Below, one piece after another: positions 18,173 to 27,404 of a stretch of DNA of 64,000 nucleotides. The notes under the pieces were generated by a model, which ran no database searches, had not been told where the DNA came from, and saw only the letters and a program-made list of their open reading frames with translations. The translations under genes were made by a program, and so were the position numbers. The stretch is taken from assembly GCF_001295795.1 (NCBI RefSeq), contig NZ_LJHY01000023.1, forward strand, positions 62,001 through 126,000, read 5' to 3'. The stretch's first letter is position 1, and every line of letters starts with the position of its first letter. The DNA is from Novosphingobium sp. AAP83. GTDB taxonomy: Bacteria; Pseudomonadota; Alphaproteobacteria; Sphingomonadales; Sphingomonadaceae.

Positions 18173-18937
18173 CTAAACCCGGGGATTGTGCAGGTCCATC
18201 CTGATATTGAACCGGTCGGATCGATAGTGCGCATAGGTCCGGAGAAAAGGAACATTGTTCTTGTCATGAACTGTGCGGGTGATGCGCAATATCGCAGACA
18301 TAGGTTCGACATTCAACGCTTGAACCAAAGAGGGGTCGGCCAGCATTGCACCGATCGTCTGTTCAGCGCGCGTGGCATGGAAACCGGCATCATCCAGCAA
18401 CTTTAGCAACGGAGCAGAAGACAGCGTGGCTTCGGAGATGACCGTGTGCAGTTCACCCCGAACGTAACTGACAATGTAACCGATGGGAATGCCTTCCAGG
18501 CACCGCACCCTGACTGCCCGGATGACTTCGGCACCTTCTTCGATACCCAGCGCATTTGCGATGATATCGGTTGCAGCGCGCTTTTCCACCGAGATAACGT
18601 TGACGGTGGTTCCCTCGCCCAACGCCATTAACGAATCCAATGCCTGATCAAGATTCGCCTCGAGCGGGGCCGCGGGAGATTTGAAAATCACCCGTGTGCC
18701 AATACGGCGTCGACGTTCAACGTAATGTTCGTTGGCCAGATCGTTCAGGACACGCCGCGCTGTAATTCGCGAGACATCAAAAATGGCGGACAATTCCTGC
18801 TCGGTCGGCAAGGCGCTGCCATAGGGGCGTTGCCCGCACAGGATTTCATCGCGCAAACTCAGGTAAATCTGGTGATAAAGCGGAACGGCTCCTTGGCGAT
18901 CTAGCACGATCTCTCCCCGGCTGGCCGAAACCGTCAT
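18173..18937 (-). CDS. GntR-family regulator with UTRA ligand domain (HutC subfamily)
   Basis: This 254 aa regulator has an N-terminal GntR winged helix (VPLYHQIYLSLRDEIL...LPTEQELSAIFDVSRITARRVLNDLA, about residues 17-75). It has a C-terminal UTRA effector domain beginning near EANLDQALDSL. The start at 18937 is the first ATG that leaves a standard GntR N-terminus; no strong ribosome site is seen, so the start is moderately certain. It lies downstream of the MFS gene at 19063-20340. The likely operator is the palindrome at 20415-20432 in the divergent promoter upstream of that MFS gene. Confidence 0.87.
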   Translation of the reverse strand: MTVSASRGEIVLDRQGAVPLYHQIYLSLRDEILCGQRPYGSALPTEQELSAIFDVSRITARRVLNDLANEHYVERRRRIGTRVIFKSPAAPLEANLDQALDSLMALGEGTTVNVISVEKRAATDIIANALGIEEGAEVIRAVRVRCLEGIPIGYIVSYVRGELHTVISEATLSSAPLLKLLDDAGFHATRAEQTIGAMLADPSLVQALNVEPMSAILRITRTVHDKNNVPFLRTYAHYRSDRFNIRMDLHNPRV

Positions 18938-19062
18938 GAAGCCGACGGCATCTCGATCAGACAATACGCCGCTATTCAGGTCTTGATCGGGTTTAGTCAA
19001 GCCGGTGCCAGTAGCACTTCGGCTGAAAACATAACCAAAACCGGCTGCTTCCCCGAGGCAGC

Positions 19063-20340
19063 TCACGACTCTTCCCCATCCCAAGAGGGGTATCGGCCCA
19101 TCGCCAGCAGCGAAACTCCGCCAACGAGAAGGCAGCCGACACCAGTGGCCAAAGCCATGTCGTAACGTCCGGTGGCATCGAACACCCTGCCATAAACCAC
19201 CGGCCCCATGCCGCCGCCGAACGCTATTACCGTGTAGAAGCTGCCGTAGATCGTGCCATAAGCGCGGCGACCGAAATAGCGGGCAATCAAATAGGCAAGC
19301 AGATCAAACTCGAACCCCGCGCCGAGACCCAGCGTTATCACTGCGATTACTGCCTGCGAGGTGCCGATTTCAGGACGCGAAAGCAGGAAGCTGCCGATGG
19401 CAGGCAAAAGCAAAATCGCCATTGCACAGCCAGGTGCCCAATACCTGTCCAGCAGCCAGCCCCCGGCAACCCGGCCCGCAATCACCGATAGCCCGAAACC
19501 GGCCGTGATCGCGCCAATTTCTGGCAGGGTAAAGCGCTGCGTGCGCAGAATGTTTTCAAGATTGGGCGTCGGTGCGGTCAGTGCAAAGGCAATGAGCAAA
19601 AAGGCGAAAGTCATGATCCAGAATCGGCGATCCCTCAACGCCTCACGCAGGGTCATTCCCGCTTCTATCACAGGCTGCGCCAACATCGCGGAAACTCTTG
19701 CGGCTGGCCCTGCAAGCCGTTCACGAAACAGCATGGCGATCACCGGCACACCGATCAAAATGGGCAAGGCGCCAATCACGAAAAACGCGGTGCGCCAACC
19801 ATAAGTGCCGATCAGCCACGCAGCGAGGGGCTTTACAAGAAAGCCGGTAATTCCGGTGCCCGTGCTGGCGATCCCTATGGCAAGCCCGCGGTGCTTTTCG
19901 AACCAGCCGTTGACAGTGTGCATCCACGTGGCCGTCAGTGTGCCCGCGCCAACTACCGACATTAACACCCACTGGCAGTAGTAGACCCAGATGTTGCCAT
20001 TGCTCAGACCAAGACTCATGAAGGTCAGCCCAAACAGAACAAGCGAAATCAACGCGACTGGCTTTGCGCCAAAGCGGTCCACCGCAAATCCGGCGATCGG
20101 CCCTGTGCCCATGACTACAACGGATTGCACGGTGATCGACCCCATCAAGGAGGCGAAGCTCCAGCCGAACGCTTGCTGCAATTCGGGCGCAAACATGCCG
20201 ATAGTGTAGAATGGTATGGGGCTCAACCCCATGGCCAAACCCACCATCGATGCCACTACAACCACCCACCCGGCGCGACTGTCACGCGCAGGAAGCCCAC
20301 TAGTTTCAGATGGTGCGAGTGTTCCGGTCTGTGTCGCCAT
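19063..20340 (-). CDS. MFS transporter (monocarboxylate/oxalate-formate-like)
   Basis: This 425 aa, 12-segment carrier differs from the spinster-like group. Helix 4-5 reads WMHTVNGWFEKHRGLAIGIASTGTGITGFLVKPLAAWL, typical of OFA/MCT-like MFS proteins that carry monocarboxylates. Two adjacent ATGs occur at 20343 and 20340. AGGAG is only two bases from the first but five from the second, so I prefer 20340. It is divergent from the tandem hydrolase gene across a 123-base promoter region and probably cotranscribed with the GntR gene. Confidence 0.87.
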   Translation of the reverse strand: MATQTGTLAPSETSGLPARDSRAGWVVVVASMVGLAMGLSPIPFYTIGMFAPELQQAFGWSFASLMGSITVQSVVVMGTGPIAGFAVDRFGAKPVALISLVLFGLTFMSLGLSNGNIWVYYCQWVLMSVVGAGTLTATWMHTVNGWFEKHRGLAIGIASTGTGITGFLVKPLAAWLIGTYGWRTAFFVIGALPILIGVPVIAMLFRERLAGPAARVSAMLAQPVIEAGMTLREALRDRRFWIMTFAFLLIAFALTAPTPNLENILRTQRFTLPEIGAITAGFGLSVIAGRVAGGWLLDRYWAPGCAMAILLLPAIGSFLLSRPEIGTSQAVIAVITLGLGAGFEFDLLAYLIARYFGRRAYGTIYGSFYTVIAFGGGMGPVVYGRVFDATGRYDMALATGVGCLLVGGVSLLAMGRYPSWDGEES

Positions 20341-20414
20341 CATAGCTCCTGTTCAAACGGTCTGCGCGCGATGTGTGCGATTTTAGGGACTGGACAAGCG
20401 ATATTGGATGCCAC

Positions 20415-20432
20415 AGTAATAGTCATATTACT
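20415..20432. promoter_or_regulatory. Perfect palindrome, probable repressor operator in divergent promoter
   Basis: AGTAATA-gtca-TATTACT is a perfect 7-bp inverted repeat with a 4-base spacer. It lies between a possible -35 (TTGGAT, 20405-20410) and a -10-like TACTAT (20429-20434) for the hydrolase gene at 20464. It also lies in the promoter region of the divergent MFS-GntR operon. Its length and A/T-rich symmetry suit a GntR-family dimer. That the GntR protein at 18173 binds it is inference. Confidence 0.6.
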
Positions 20433-20463
20433 ATACCAAATAGACTAGGAGCTTCCGGACTCT

Positions 20464-22164
20464 ATGGACCCTTGCACTATCAAGACGGTAAAATGCGGCT
20501 ATGTCGAGGCTGCGGGCCGTCTTGTGCACTATCGGTTCTGTGGGGCCGGTCCGGCAGTGGTGCTGCTCCATGATTCTCCCCGCTCTTCGCGGCTGCACCT
20601 GCCACTCATGCAAGTTCTCGCCACGCGGTATTGCGTGTTCGCCCTTGATACCGCTGGATACGGTAATTCCGATCCGCTGGACATGGAAGAACCGGCGCTA
20701 CCTGATTTCGCGCACGCGCTGGGCAAGGCGCTGACTGCATTGGGGCTGGAACAAGCCCCAATCTATGCCACCCACACCAGCGCGAAAATCGCACTCGCCT
20801 TGGCCGTGCGCGAAGGGCAGATGTCGAAGCTCATCCTTGATGGGCTGTCTATTCCCGATCAGCTTGCCTCTGAGGCTTTCTTGCAAAAATATATGCGACC
20901 CTTCGCACCCGAAGCCACCGGCGCATGGTTGGGCGCAGAATGGAGCCGCACACGCGATATGCTGCGCTGGTTCCCGTGGTTCGCCACAAACCCGCAGAAC
21001 CGTATCGCGATGGAACCTCCAACGCCCGAGTGGTTGGAAGACTACGGGATCGACCTCTTCAGCGCCGGACCGCACTATGCAGGGGCCTACACTGCCGCAA
21101 TGCGCTGGAACCCGCTGGACGATTTACGGGCCGTGAAGATTCCAACAGTGGTTGGCGCGCGGACGGAGGATGTGCTTTATCCACATCTGGACAAGGTGCC
21201 CTGCACCGAAAACGCTGCGCTTTCGGTGCAGCGCCTTGGCCCCGATCGCGACAAGTGGGCGCAGTGGATTTGCGACGCACTGTCATCGCCCGCCCCAAGA
21301 AAACCAGCGCTCGCAAGCTTGCCATTATCGCAAAACCGGCGGGGCTATCTCTCGCTGGATCAAGGCAATGTCCATTGGGAGTGCTATCCGGCCAAAGTCA
21401 AAACAGATTTGCCGGCCATCCTGGTTCTGTCCGCACCTTCCACGCTCGAGGCGCATTGTTGGGCCAAAGCCTTATCAGAACACCGCAAAGTATTGGTACC
21501 CGACCTTCCCGGCTTCGGTGATTCTGATGCCCTTTCCGAGCCGGATGCAGATCAAATAGCCTTTGCGCTTGCAGCACTGGTCGGCCGGCTTGAAGAGGAT
21601 GCCTGCGATGTCCTTGCCATCGGCTTGGCTGCCCCCATCGGCGCGCGCATGGTAGCCAGACACAAGGGTCTGGTCCGTGCGCTTGCAATATGGGGGGCGC
21701 CTTCATTCGATCCACCTTCGTTGGAAACGCTGTGCCCGCCTGTCGCTTTCGATGCGCTGGCCGGATCGCACCTCCATAGCTTCTGGCACATGCTCCGTGA
21801 CAGCGCAGTGCAATGGCCTTGGTTCGATGCCCGACCCTCGTCAGCTCGCCCTGCACCAGACGTGCCAGAGGCTTCGGAATTGCATCGCGCGCTGACCGGA
21901 ATGCTCAAGCAGCGGACAAACTATGCCCAACCGGTTGCAGCAGCCCTCGCTGCGCATGATCCCTCGACATGGCAGGCCGTAAATGTGCCAACACTGGTAG
22001 CCGTCGGACATGATCCCGCAATGGCTGGCGCAGCATCGCTTCTCGATCTCTTGCCAAACGGGACGGCATTTATTGCGCAGCAGAGACTAGACAACGCAGC
22101 ACAGGCACTAGCACTTGCTCTGCAAAAAGTAGGTTCAAGCGCGTTTGGAGAGATCATCGGATAG
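20464..22164 (+). CDS. Tandem double alpha/beta hydrolase-fold protein lacking both Ser nucleophiles
   Basis: This 566 aa protein holds two alpha/beta hydrolase domains in a row, about 10-275 and 292-566. Domain 1 shows GYVEAAGRLVHY, LLHDSPRSS, LDTAGYGNSD and a nucleophile elbow A-T-H-T-S with His104 in place of Ser. Domain 2 repeats the pattern with GYLSLDQGNVHW, VPDLPGFGDSD and an elbow A-I-G-L-A-A-P where Ala389 replaces the nucleophile. Such a tandem, apparently non-hydrolytic, layout is unusual. ATG 20464 has AGGAG upstream. The next gene (MFS) starts inside its stop codon, so the two are coupled. Function unknown. Confidence 0.8.
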   Translation: MDPCTIKTVKCGYVEAAGRLVHYRFCGAGPAVVLLHDSPRSSRLHLPLMQVLATRYCVFALDTAGYGNSDPLDMEEPALPDFAHALGKALTALGLEQAPIYATHTSAKIALALAVREGQMSKLILDGLSIPDQLASEAFLQKYMRPFAPEATGAWLGAEWSRTRDMLRWFPWFATNPQNRIAMEPPTPEWLEDYGIDLFSAGPHYAGAYTAAMRWNPLDDLRAVKIPTVVGARTEDVLYPHLDKVPCTENAALSVQRLGPDRDKWAQWICDALSSPAPRKPALASLPLSQNRRGYLSLDQGNVHWECYPAKVKTDLPAILVLSAPSTLEAHCWAKALSEHRKVLVPDLPGFGDSDALSEPDADQIAFALAALVGRLEEDACDVLAIGLAAPIGARMVARHKGLVRALAIWGAPSFDPPSLETLCPPVAFDALAGSHLHSFWHMLRDSAVQWPWFDARPSSARPAPDVPEASELHRALTGMLKQRTNYAQPVAAALAAHDPSTWQAVNVPTLVAVGHDPAMAGAASLLDLLPNGTAFIAQQRLDNAAQALALALQKVGSSAFGEIIG

Positions 22165-23495
22165 TGAGCATTGCAGCCCCCACAACATGGCCCCGGCAAT
22201 CCTATGCCTGGTATGTCCTATCTCTGCTAACGCTCGCCTATGCGCTGGCAATCCTTGACCGTGTTTCCATCGCGCTTCTGATCGAACCGCTGCAACAGTC
22301 TCTGAAAATAGACGACACCCAGTTCGGCCTTTTGCAAGGCATGGCATTCAGCATTGTCTACAGCATGCTGGGCCTGCCGCTTGGGATGCTTTCTGACCGG
22401 CGTCGCCGCGTGACGCTGCTATTCGGCGGGCTGGCCTTGTGGAGTGCCGCAACAATCGGTTGCTCCTTTGCCACCAACTTCCAGGAACTGTTTATTGCGC
22501 GGATGCTGGTGGGTGTGGGCGAAGCGGCGCTGGTGCCTGTCGCAACTTCGCTTATCGCTGACTATTTCACCCCCAATATCCGGCCAAAGGCCTATGGCAT
22601 ATTCGTTACCGGCAGTTCGCTGGGAACGGCAGCGGCCATGGCGATGGGAGGCCTTTTTCTCGACTGGTCGGAGAAGCTGATTGCTGGGATGCCAGGCCTT
22701 TTCGGCTCAATGCAACCTTGGCAGATGGTGTTCGTGCTGTGCGGCGCACCAGGGCTACTTCTTGCGCTGGTGCTAATTCTGACCGCGCGCGAACCTGCAC
22801 GGCAGGGTGGCGCAATTGCGACCGAACCCATCAGTTTGAGGCCGGTAATGCGCTTGTTTATCAAGCGGCCTGGCGCGTTCGGCCTCTTCATGTTGGGCGC
22901 AGTGCTGAACCTTGTTTGCGTTTACGCCATTATTGGATGGTTCCCAGCGCTGTTCATCCGCGCGCACGGTTGGAGCGCGGCAGAAACTGGCAAGACTCTG
23001 GGGCTGGTTGGCCTGCCCATTTCGATCTTCGCGGCAGTGAACAGCGGCTGGGTGATGGCTTGGCTCAATAAGCGCGGATATACCGACGCACCGATCCTGT
23101 GCGCGATGGGCTGCGCGCTGTCGATGGTCGTGTTCGGTACGGCTGCCTGCCTTGCGCCCACCGGCAATCTTGCGCTGGTGGGATATGGCCTCAACGCACT
23201 GTTCCTCAACTGGAACACGTCGGCGGTTTATACCGGCTTTGCCCAGATCACCCCCAACGCGCTGCGGGCGCAAGTCATGGCATTGCAGACCATCGCATCG
23301 GGTCTGGTCGCACTGACGGCGGGCAACTTCATTGTGGGCTATTTGTCCGATACCGTGTTCACCAGCCCCACCGGCATCGCACAGGCGCTTGGTACGGTGT
23401 TCTTTTGCTGCGGCCTCGCTGCGTTTCTGATCCTGATGGCCAGCCGCCGCAGCTTCCGTGAAGCGTCAGCCGAACTGGCCGCGACGCAGGCTTGA
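22164..23495 (+). CDS. MFS transporter (spinster-like)
   Basis: This 443 aa carrier is predicted to have 12 membrane segments. The loop LGLPLGMLSDRRRRVTLL and LVGVGEAALVPVATSLIADYFTPNIRPKA place it with the carriers at 9990 and 15401. Translation starts at GTG 22164, sharing one base with the preceding stop (TAGTG). The stop overlaps the FAD oxidase start (TGATG). The tight packing of hydrolase, carrier and oxidase suggests they serve the same compound. Confidence 0.87.
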   Translation: MSIAAPTTWPRQSYAWYVLSLLTLAYALAILDRVSIALLIEPLQQSLKIDDTQFGLLQGMAFSIVYSMLGLPLGMLSDRRRRVTLLFGGLALWSAATIGCSFATNFQELFIARMLVGVGEAALVPVATSLIADYFTPNIRPKAYGIFVTGSSLGTAAAMAMGGLFLDWSEKLIAGMPGLFGSMQPWQMVFVLCGAPGLLLALVLILTAREPARQGGAIATEPISLRPVMRLFIKRPGAFGLFMLGAVLNLVCVYAIIGWFPALFIRAHGWSAAETGKTLGLVGLPISIFAAVNSGWVMAWLNKRGYTDAPILCAMGCALSMVVFGTAACLAPTGNLALVGYGLNALFLNWNTSAVYTGFAQITPNALRAQVMALQTIASGLVALTAGNFIVGYLSDTVFTSPTGIAQALGTVFFCCGLAAFLILMASRRSFREASAELAATQA

Positions 23496-25078
23496 TGAGC
23501 GAAACTCTAACCCAAGGCTTATTGGGCGATCTGCACGCCATTCTTGGCCAAAATGGCCTGTTGACCGACTGCGACAGTCTATCACTGCACGGATCGGACC
23601 TGCTGGACGAAGGCGCGCCATGCATTGCCGTAGTGCGCCCGACCAGCGTCGAAGACTTGACACAGGCCGTTGCGCTTCTTGGTGCAGAAGGCATTGCGAT
23701 GGCACCGCGTGGCGGCGGTTTGACGTATGTGGGCGGTTATACGATCGCAAACAAAAGCTTTGTGGCCATCGATCTGGCAAAGTTGAACCGGATCATATCC
23801 ATCAGTGAAGAAGACATGATCGTCACCGTGGAAGCGGGAACGACATGGCGGCAGATACATGAAGCGCTCAAACCGCTTGGGCTGCGTTTGCCATTCTTCG
23901 GCACATTTTCTGGCGCACGGGCTACCGTTGGTGGCGGACTTTCGAATGGTGCCCTGTTTCTTGGCACCGCGCGCCACGTCTCTGCTGCCGAAGCTGTCAT
24001 TGGCATGGAAGTGGTGCTGGCCGATGGCACTTTGCTGCACACCGGACAGCAGAGTGTGCGGCGCGCGCCCAAACCGTTCATGCGTACTTTTGGGCCCGAC
24101 CTTACCGGCCTGTTCGTGCACGACGCAGGGGCGTTGGGTATAAAAGCGCGCGTAAGCCTGCGCCTGATCCGCGCTCCCAAGGCCAGTGGCTATCTGTCTT
24201 TTGGCTTTGCCGATCAGGCAAGCGGCATTGCGGCCCTGTGCGAAGTGTCGCGCAGTGATCTGGCCGAAGATGCCTATTTGATGGACCCGGACAAGACGCG
24301 CATCGCACTTGCTGGCCCAACAGACCTTGTACGCGATGCGAAAGTTTTGGCTAAAGTGATAGGGCAGGAAGGCGATCTGCTGAAAGGTCTGCGTGCCGGA
24401 GCCAGGCTGGCCGTGGCCGGGCGTTCGTTCATTGCCGATGGCTGCCATTCGCTTCATCTGGTGCTGGCCGGCCGCAGCGACGCTGCCGTAGCGGCAGACA
24501 TGGCCACCGCACGCGAAATCGCCGCCCGTTTTGGCGGGGCTGAACTGCCCGATTCCATCCCGCGCGCAGGCCGCGCCGATCTGTTCAACCCGGTGTCCAC
24601 GATGGTGGTGGGGCCGGAAGCGGACCGCTGGATCGCGCTCAATGCCAAAGTTCCGCATAGCGAAGCGCTGCGACTGACAGAGGCAATCGAGGCGTTGCTG
24701 GCCCGCCACAAACCCGCGCTCGATGCTGCCGGGGTCATCGTCTCACGCCTGTTGACGGTGATGGGGACGCATGCTTTCAGTTACGAGCCGGTCATTAACT
24801 GGCGCGATAGCTGGCTGCCGCTGCACCGTGATATTCTGAACGGCCAGAAAAAGCTGACCGAACCGCCCTCTGCACCCGCTGCACGCGCGCTGGTCATGCA
24901 GGTGCGGGCCGAATTGATCACCCTTTTTGCAGAACACGGCGCGGCATCAAACCAGATCGGGCGGACTTACCCTTACGCATCCGTCATGCGCCCTGCACCT
25001 CTCGCACTGCTGCAAGCGGTAAAGCGCGCGCTCGATCCCAAGGGGGTTATGAACCCCGGCGCACTTGAACTCTCCTGA
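23495..25078 (+). CDS. FAD-binding oxidoreductase of the VAO/GlcD (FAD_binding_4) family
   Basis: This 527 aa flavoprotein has the PP-loop region APRGGGLTYVGGYTIANKSFVAIDL (about residues 68-92). This is followed by VTVEAGTTWRQIHEALKPLGLRLPF and the second FAD segment GGGLSNGALFLG. The C-terminus ends ALDPKGVMNPGALEL, the typical tail of D-lactate/glycolate and vanillyl-alcohol-type oxidases. It is a paralogue of the protein at 34882-36510. ATG 23495 overlaps the MFS stop. Expected reaction: oxidation of an alpha-hydroxy acid or a para-hydroxybenzyl-type carbon; the substrate cannot be fixed from sequence. Confidence 0.88.
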   Translation: MSETLTQGLLGDLHAILGQNGLLTDCDSLSLHGSDLLDEGAPCIAVVRPTSVEDLTQAVALLGAEGIAMAPRGGGLTYVGGYTIANKSFVAIDLAKLNRIISISEEDMIVTVEAGTTWRQIHEALKPLGLRLPFFGTFSGARATVGGGLSNGALFLGTARHVSAAEAVIGMEVVLADGTLLHTGQQSVRRAPKPFMRTFGPDLTGLFVHDAGALGIKARVSLRLIRAPKASGYLSFGFADQASGIAALCEVSRSDLAEDAYLMDPDKTRIALAGPTDLVRDAKVLAKVIGQEGDLLKGLRAGARLAVAGRSFIADGCHSLHLVLAGRSDAAVAADMATAREIAARFGGAELPDSIPRAGRADLFNPVSTMVVGPEADRWIALNAKVPHSEALRLTEAIEALLARHKPALDAAGVIVSRLLTVMGTHAFSYEPVINWRDSWLPLHRDILNGQKKLTEPPSAPAARALVMQVRAELITLFAEHGAASNQIGRTYPYASVMRPAPLALLQAVKRALDPKGVMNPGALELS

Positions 25079-25096
25079 CCTCTTCAAAGAACAAAC

Positions 25097-25921
25097 ATGG
25101 CCCGACCCCACATCGAATTCATTCATACCCAATGCGTGAGTTGGACCCGTCGCGCCGATGGTGCCGAAGAAAAGGTGCTGAACGCCGATCCGTTAACCGA
25201 TGAAGCAACGCTGATCGTACGCTATCCCCCCGGCTACCGCGCGCCTGCCAATCCAAAGGGAAACGGCGCGGAAGAATTCTTTGTGTTGGATGGTGCCATA
25301 ACGATCGACGGTGAGGCTCGGCGTGCCCACGCCTATGGCTTCTTGCCACAAGGTTCAGCCCTTGGTTTCCGCCAAACAGAACATGGAGCGGTCCTACTGG
25401 TCTTCCGCCACGCCGTTGGCAATCCCGATGCAATGACCGGAACCGCAGACGCCATCGCCATCCTCACCCCCGCCATGCCATGGGATGTATCAACCTATGA
25501 CCCCAAGCTGATCCATCTGCGGCTTGCTCGTAAGGTGCTGCGGCTTGGCCCCAACAACAGCGGGCGCACTTTCCTGCTTACCGGAATGGCCCATGGCGTT
25601 CCGCCAGAGGGCACCACCCTGCCCGCCGAGATGCACGATCACGCCGAAGAAATGTTCATGTTGCAAGGGGCGATGTGGGCTCCAGAGGGGCGCATGGGGG
25701 CAGGAGCATATTTCTATCGTCCGCCCGGCATCCTGCATGGACCCCATGTTTCGGAGCATGGCTTCCTGCAAATCATGCGCTCACCAGGCGCAAACACCAT
25801 CGTCACGCATTGGAGCGATACGCAAAAGGCCCTGCCAGTTGGCGCACCCTATCGTCCCATTTTGCCTGAAGGCACTCCAGTTGATTGGGCATGCACAATG
25901 CCGCCGGAAACCCTCTGGTAG
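25097..25921 (+). CDS. Two-domain cupin (bicupin, ChrR-like)
   Basis: This 274 aa protein has two cupin halves. The first includes GNGAEEFFVLDGAITIDGEARRAHAYGFLPQGS. The second includes AEMHDHAEEMFMLQGAMWAPEG, in which H-D-H-A-E-E is a canonical metal-binding motif, and GILHGPHVSEHG supplies a further His. So the C-terminal half is probably the metal site. It follows the FAD oxidase by 18 bases and closes the plus-strand operon that begins at 20464. It may be a ring-cleaving or product-processing oxygenase; function is not certain. Confidence 0.78.
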   Translation: MARPHIEFIHTQCVSWTRRADGAEEKVLNADPLTDEATLIVRYPPGYRAPANPKGNGAEEFFVLDGAITIDGEARRAHAYGFLPQGSALGFRQTEHGAVLLVFRHAVGNPDAMTGTADAIAILTPAMPWDVSTYDPKLIHLRLARKVLRLGPNNSGRTFLLTGMAHGVPPEGTTLPAEMHDHAEEMFMLQGAMWAPEGRMGAGAYFYRPPGILHGPHVSEHGFLQIMRSPGANTIVTHWSDTQKALPVGAPYRPILPEGTPVDWACTMPPETLW

Positions 25922-25930
25922 AATGCAAAA

Positions 25931-25957
25931 CGGCCCCCGGAACTGGTCCGGGAGCCG
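25931..25957. terminator. Hairpin between convergent genes
   Basis: An 11-bp inverted repeat (CGGCCCCCGGA / TCCGGGAGCCG, one mismatch) with a 5-base loop lies in the 65-base gap between convergent genes. A short A-run precedes it on the plus strand, which would act as a U-run for the minus-strand transcript. Confidence 0.6.
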
Positions 25958-25986
25958 TCCACATTCTATCTGATTGCGAATGCCAA

Positions 25987-26715
25987 TCAGCGCTTCAATT
26001 CAACCAGTTCATACCAGGTCTGCATGTAACCGCCAACGCCACCCTGCACGAAGATTGAATCGTCGTCGGCCGTCACCCACACCTGATACGCCGGGTGTGC
26101 GTGGCCGCTGATCGAAATCATGCTGGCATCTTCATCCGAAAATTCATACTTGTAACAATCGAACGTGCCCGCCGGAACCGTGACAGTTTCCTCGCCAACA
26201 TAGGCCAGGTTGATTTCGGATTTGGCAATCAACGGCGGGGTTGCACCGCGATGATCGGGAGATGGCAGGAAGCACGGAAACTTGCGCTTGTGCGGTCCCT
26301 TGCTGCGGTCCATCTTGCGGGTGATGTAAGCGTCTGCGACGATGGGATGCGTGCCGAAACCGTCGAACGGGCCATCAATCACCATGGTTTGCGAAACACG
26401 GCCGATCGACGGGCCATAGCTTTCACATTCGATGGTGTCCTTGTTTACGATGAACAGGCCCGATCCCATGAATTCGTCACCGATCACCAGACGCACAAAG
26501 CAGTCCATCGGGCGGTCGTTTTCATCAAGGCTGTACACGATGTCGCGATGCACGGTCGGTGCCGGCTCGTCGATTTCACAACGCGCGCGCAGGGTGCGCT
26601 TGCCATCGGTGTGGTGCGTCCAGGTGAACTCTTCGCGCCCACGCTCTTCGCCTTCGCGGCCTTCCTTGCGCGAGGTGTATAGTACCTTGCCAGTGATGGT
26701 CCGATGCTTTTGCAA
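25987..26715 (-). CDS. Uncharacterised protein, DUF3108-like
   Basis: This 242 aa soluble protein has no signal peptide or membrane segment. The C-terminal part (AYVGEETVTVPAGTFDCYKYEF, then YQVWVTADDDS) resembles the beta-rich DUF3108-type fold in which lipidic or hydrophobic ligands are proposed to bind. I do not assign a reaction. Translation appears to start at TTG 26715, with GGGAG eight bases upstream; no ATG is available there. It is the last gene of the minus-strand VOC-hydrolase-membrane protein operon. Confidence 0.6.
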   Translation of the reverse strand: MQKHRTITGKVLYTSRKEGREGEERGREEFTWTHHTDGKRTLRARCEIDEPAPTVHRDIVYSLDENDRPMDCFVRLVIGDEFMGSGLFIVNKDTIECESYGPSIGRVSQTMVIDGPFDGFGTHPIVADAYITRKMDRSKGPHKRKFPCFLPSPDHRGATPPLIAKSEINLAYVGEETVTVPAGTFDCYKYEFSDEDASMISISGHAHPAYQVWVTADDDSIFVQGGVGGYMQTWYELVELKR

Positions 26716-26739
26716 TGCAAATCTCCCTTACGTTATAGG

Positions 26740-27402
26740 TCAAACGGGCGTTGCGATGCCCAGGAAACAGGCGATGAGCACAACCACCCACAGCACCATC
26801 ACGGTGGGCTGTGTGATGGCGATGACCCCGGCGATGGCGCGGTCACCCTCGGGTGTCGGGCCGTTTTCACGCAAGGCGATGATCGCCGGGAAAAGTGGCA
26901 CCAGCTGTCGGCGCACCAGCAGGCCGATGGAGATGCAGGTTGCCAGCGCCAGCAGCTTGAGCGAAATGAACAACGGCAGCGCGATTGCGCCCATCAGCCC
27001 AGCCACACCGCTGCCAATTAGCCCGGCCAGCACCACATAGCGCACAGCAATGTCCACGCGCTTGTACCCCGCACCCGCAGGTCCGTGCTTCAAATGCACC
27101 GTCCACGCCAGCGCCAGCCACGCCAGACCAAGCGCCCATACCAGCATCGCGGCAGACACAGGCAGATTGATCCACCCTTTCGCCACCGCAAGGCCGAACC
27201 CGGTGGGGAACGCCATAATCAGCATAGTGCGCGGAGCCATGTCGATATTGTTGAGAATTTTCAGCGCCATCATGCGTTCAGGCACTGAGCGCGCCGGATC
27301 AATCATGAAGCGCGATCCGTAGAATGCGCCCAGATCGCCGCCCAACCAATAAATCGGAATAAGCAGGTGCAGCAGCGTCAACAAGGAAAGACCGAAGTCC
27401 AT
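26740..27402 (-). CDS. CopD-like multi-pass membrane protein (copy 1)
   Basis: This 220 aa protein has about five hydrophobic segments. The N-terminus LLHLLIPIYWLGGDLGAF is matched in the protein at 42738-43415 by VHIIAMVYWLGGEWGVF, so the two are paralogues. The His and W-L-G-G motif in helix 1 recall CopD/DUF2269-type membrane proteins, which may bind haem or copper. It starts two bases after the alpha/beta hydrolase stop. In both copies the gene sits in a catabolic operon, which suggests an electron-transfer or substrate-handling role; this is inference. Confidence 0.72.
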   Translation of the reverse strand: MDFGLSLLTLLHLLIPIYWLGGDLGAFYGSRFMIDPARSVPERMMALKILNNIDMAPRTMLIMAFPTGFGLAVAKGWINLPVSAAMLVWALGLAWLALAWTVHLKHGPAGAGYKRVDIAVRYVVLAGLIGSGVAGLMGAIALPLFISLKLLALATCISIGLLVRRQLVPLFPAIIALRENGPTPEGDRAIAGVIAITQPTVMVLWVVVLIACFLGIATPV

Positions 27403-27404
27403 GC

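Noticed and set aside
23582..24709. A 375-codon minus-strand frame inside the FAD oxidase
   Set aside because: It is fully contained in a gene with strong FAD_binding_4 motifs; antisense shadow.
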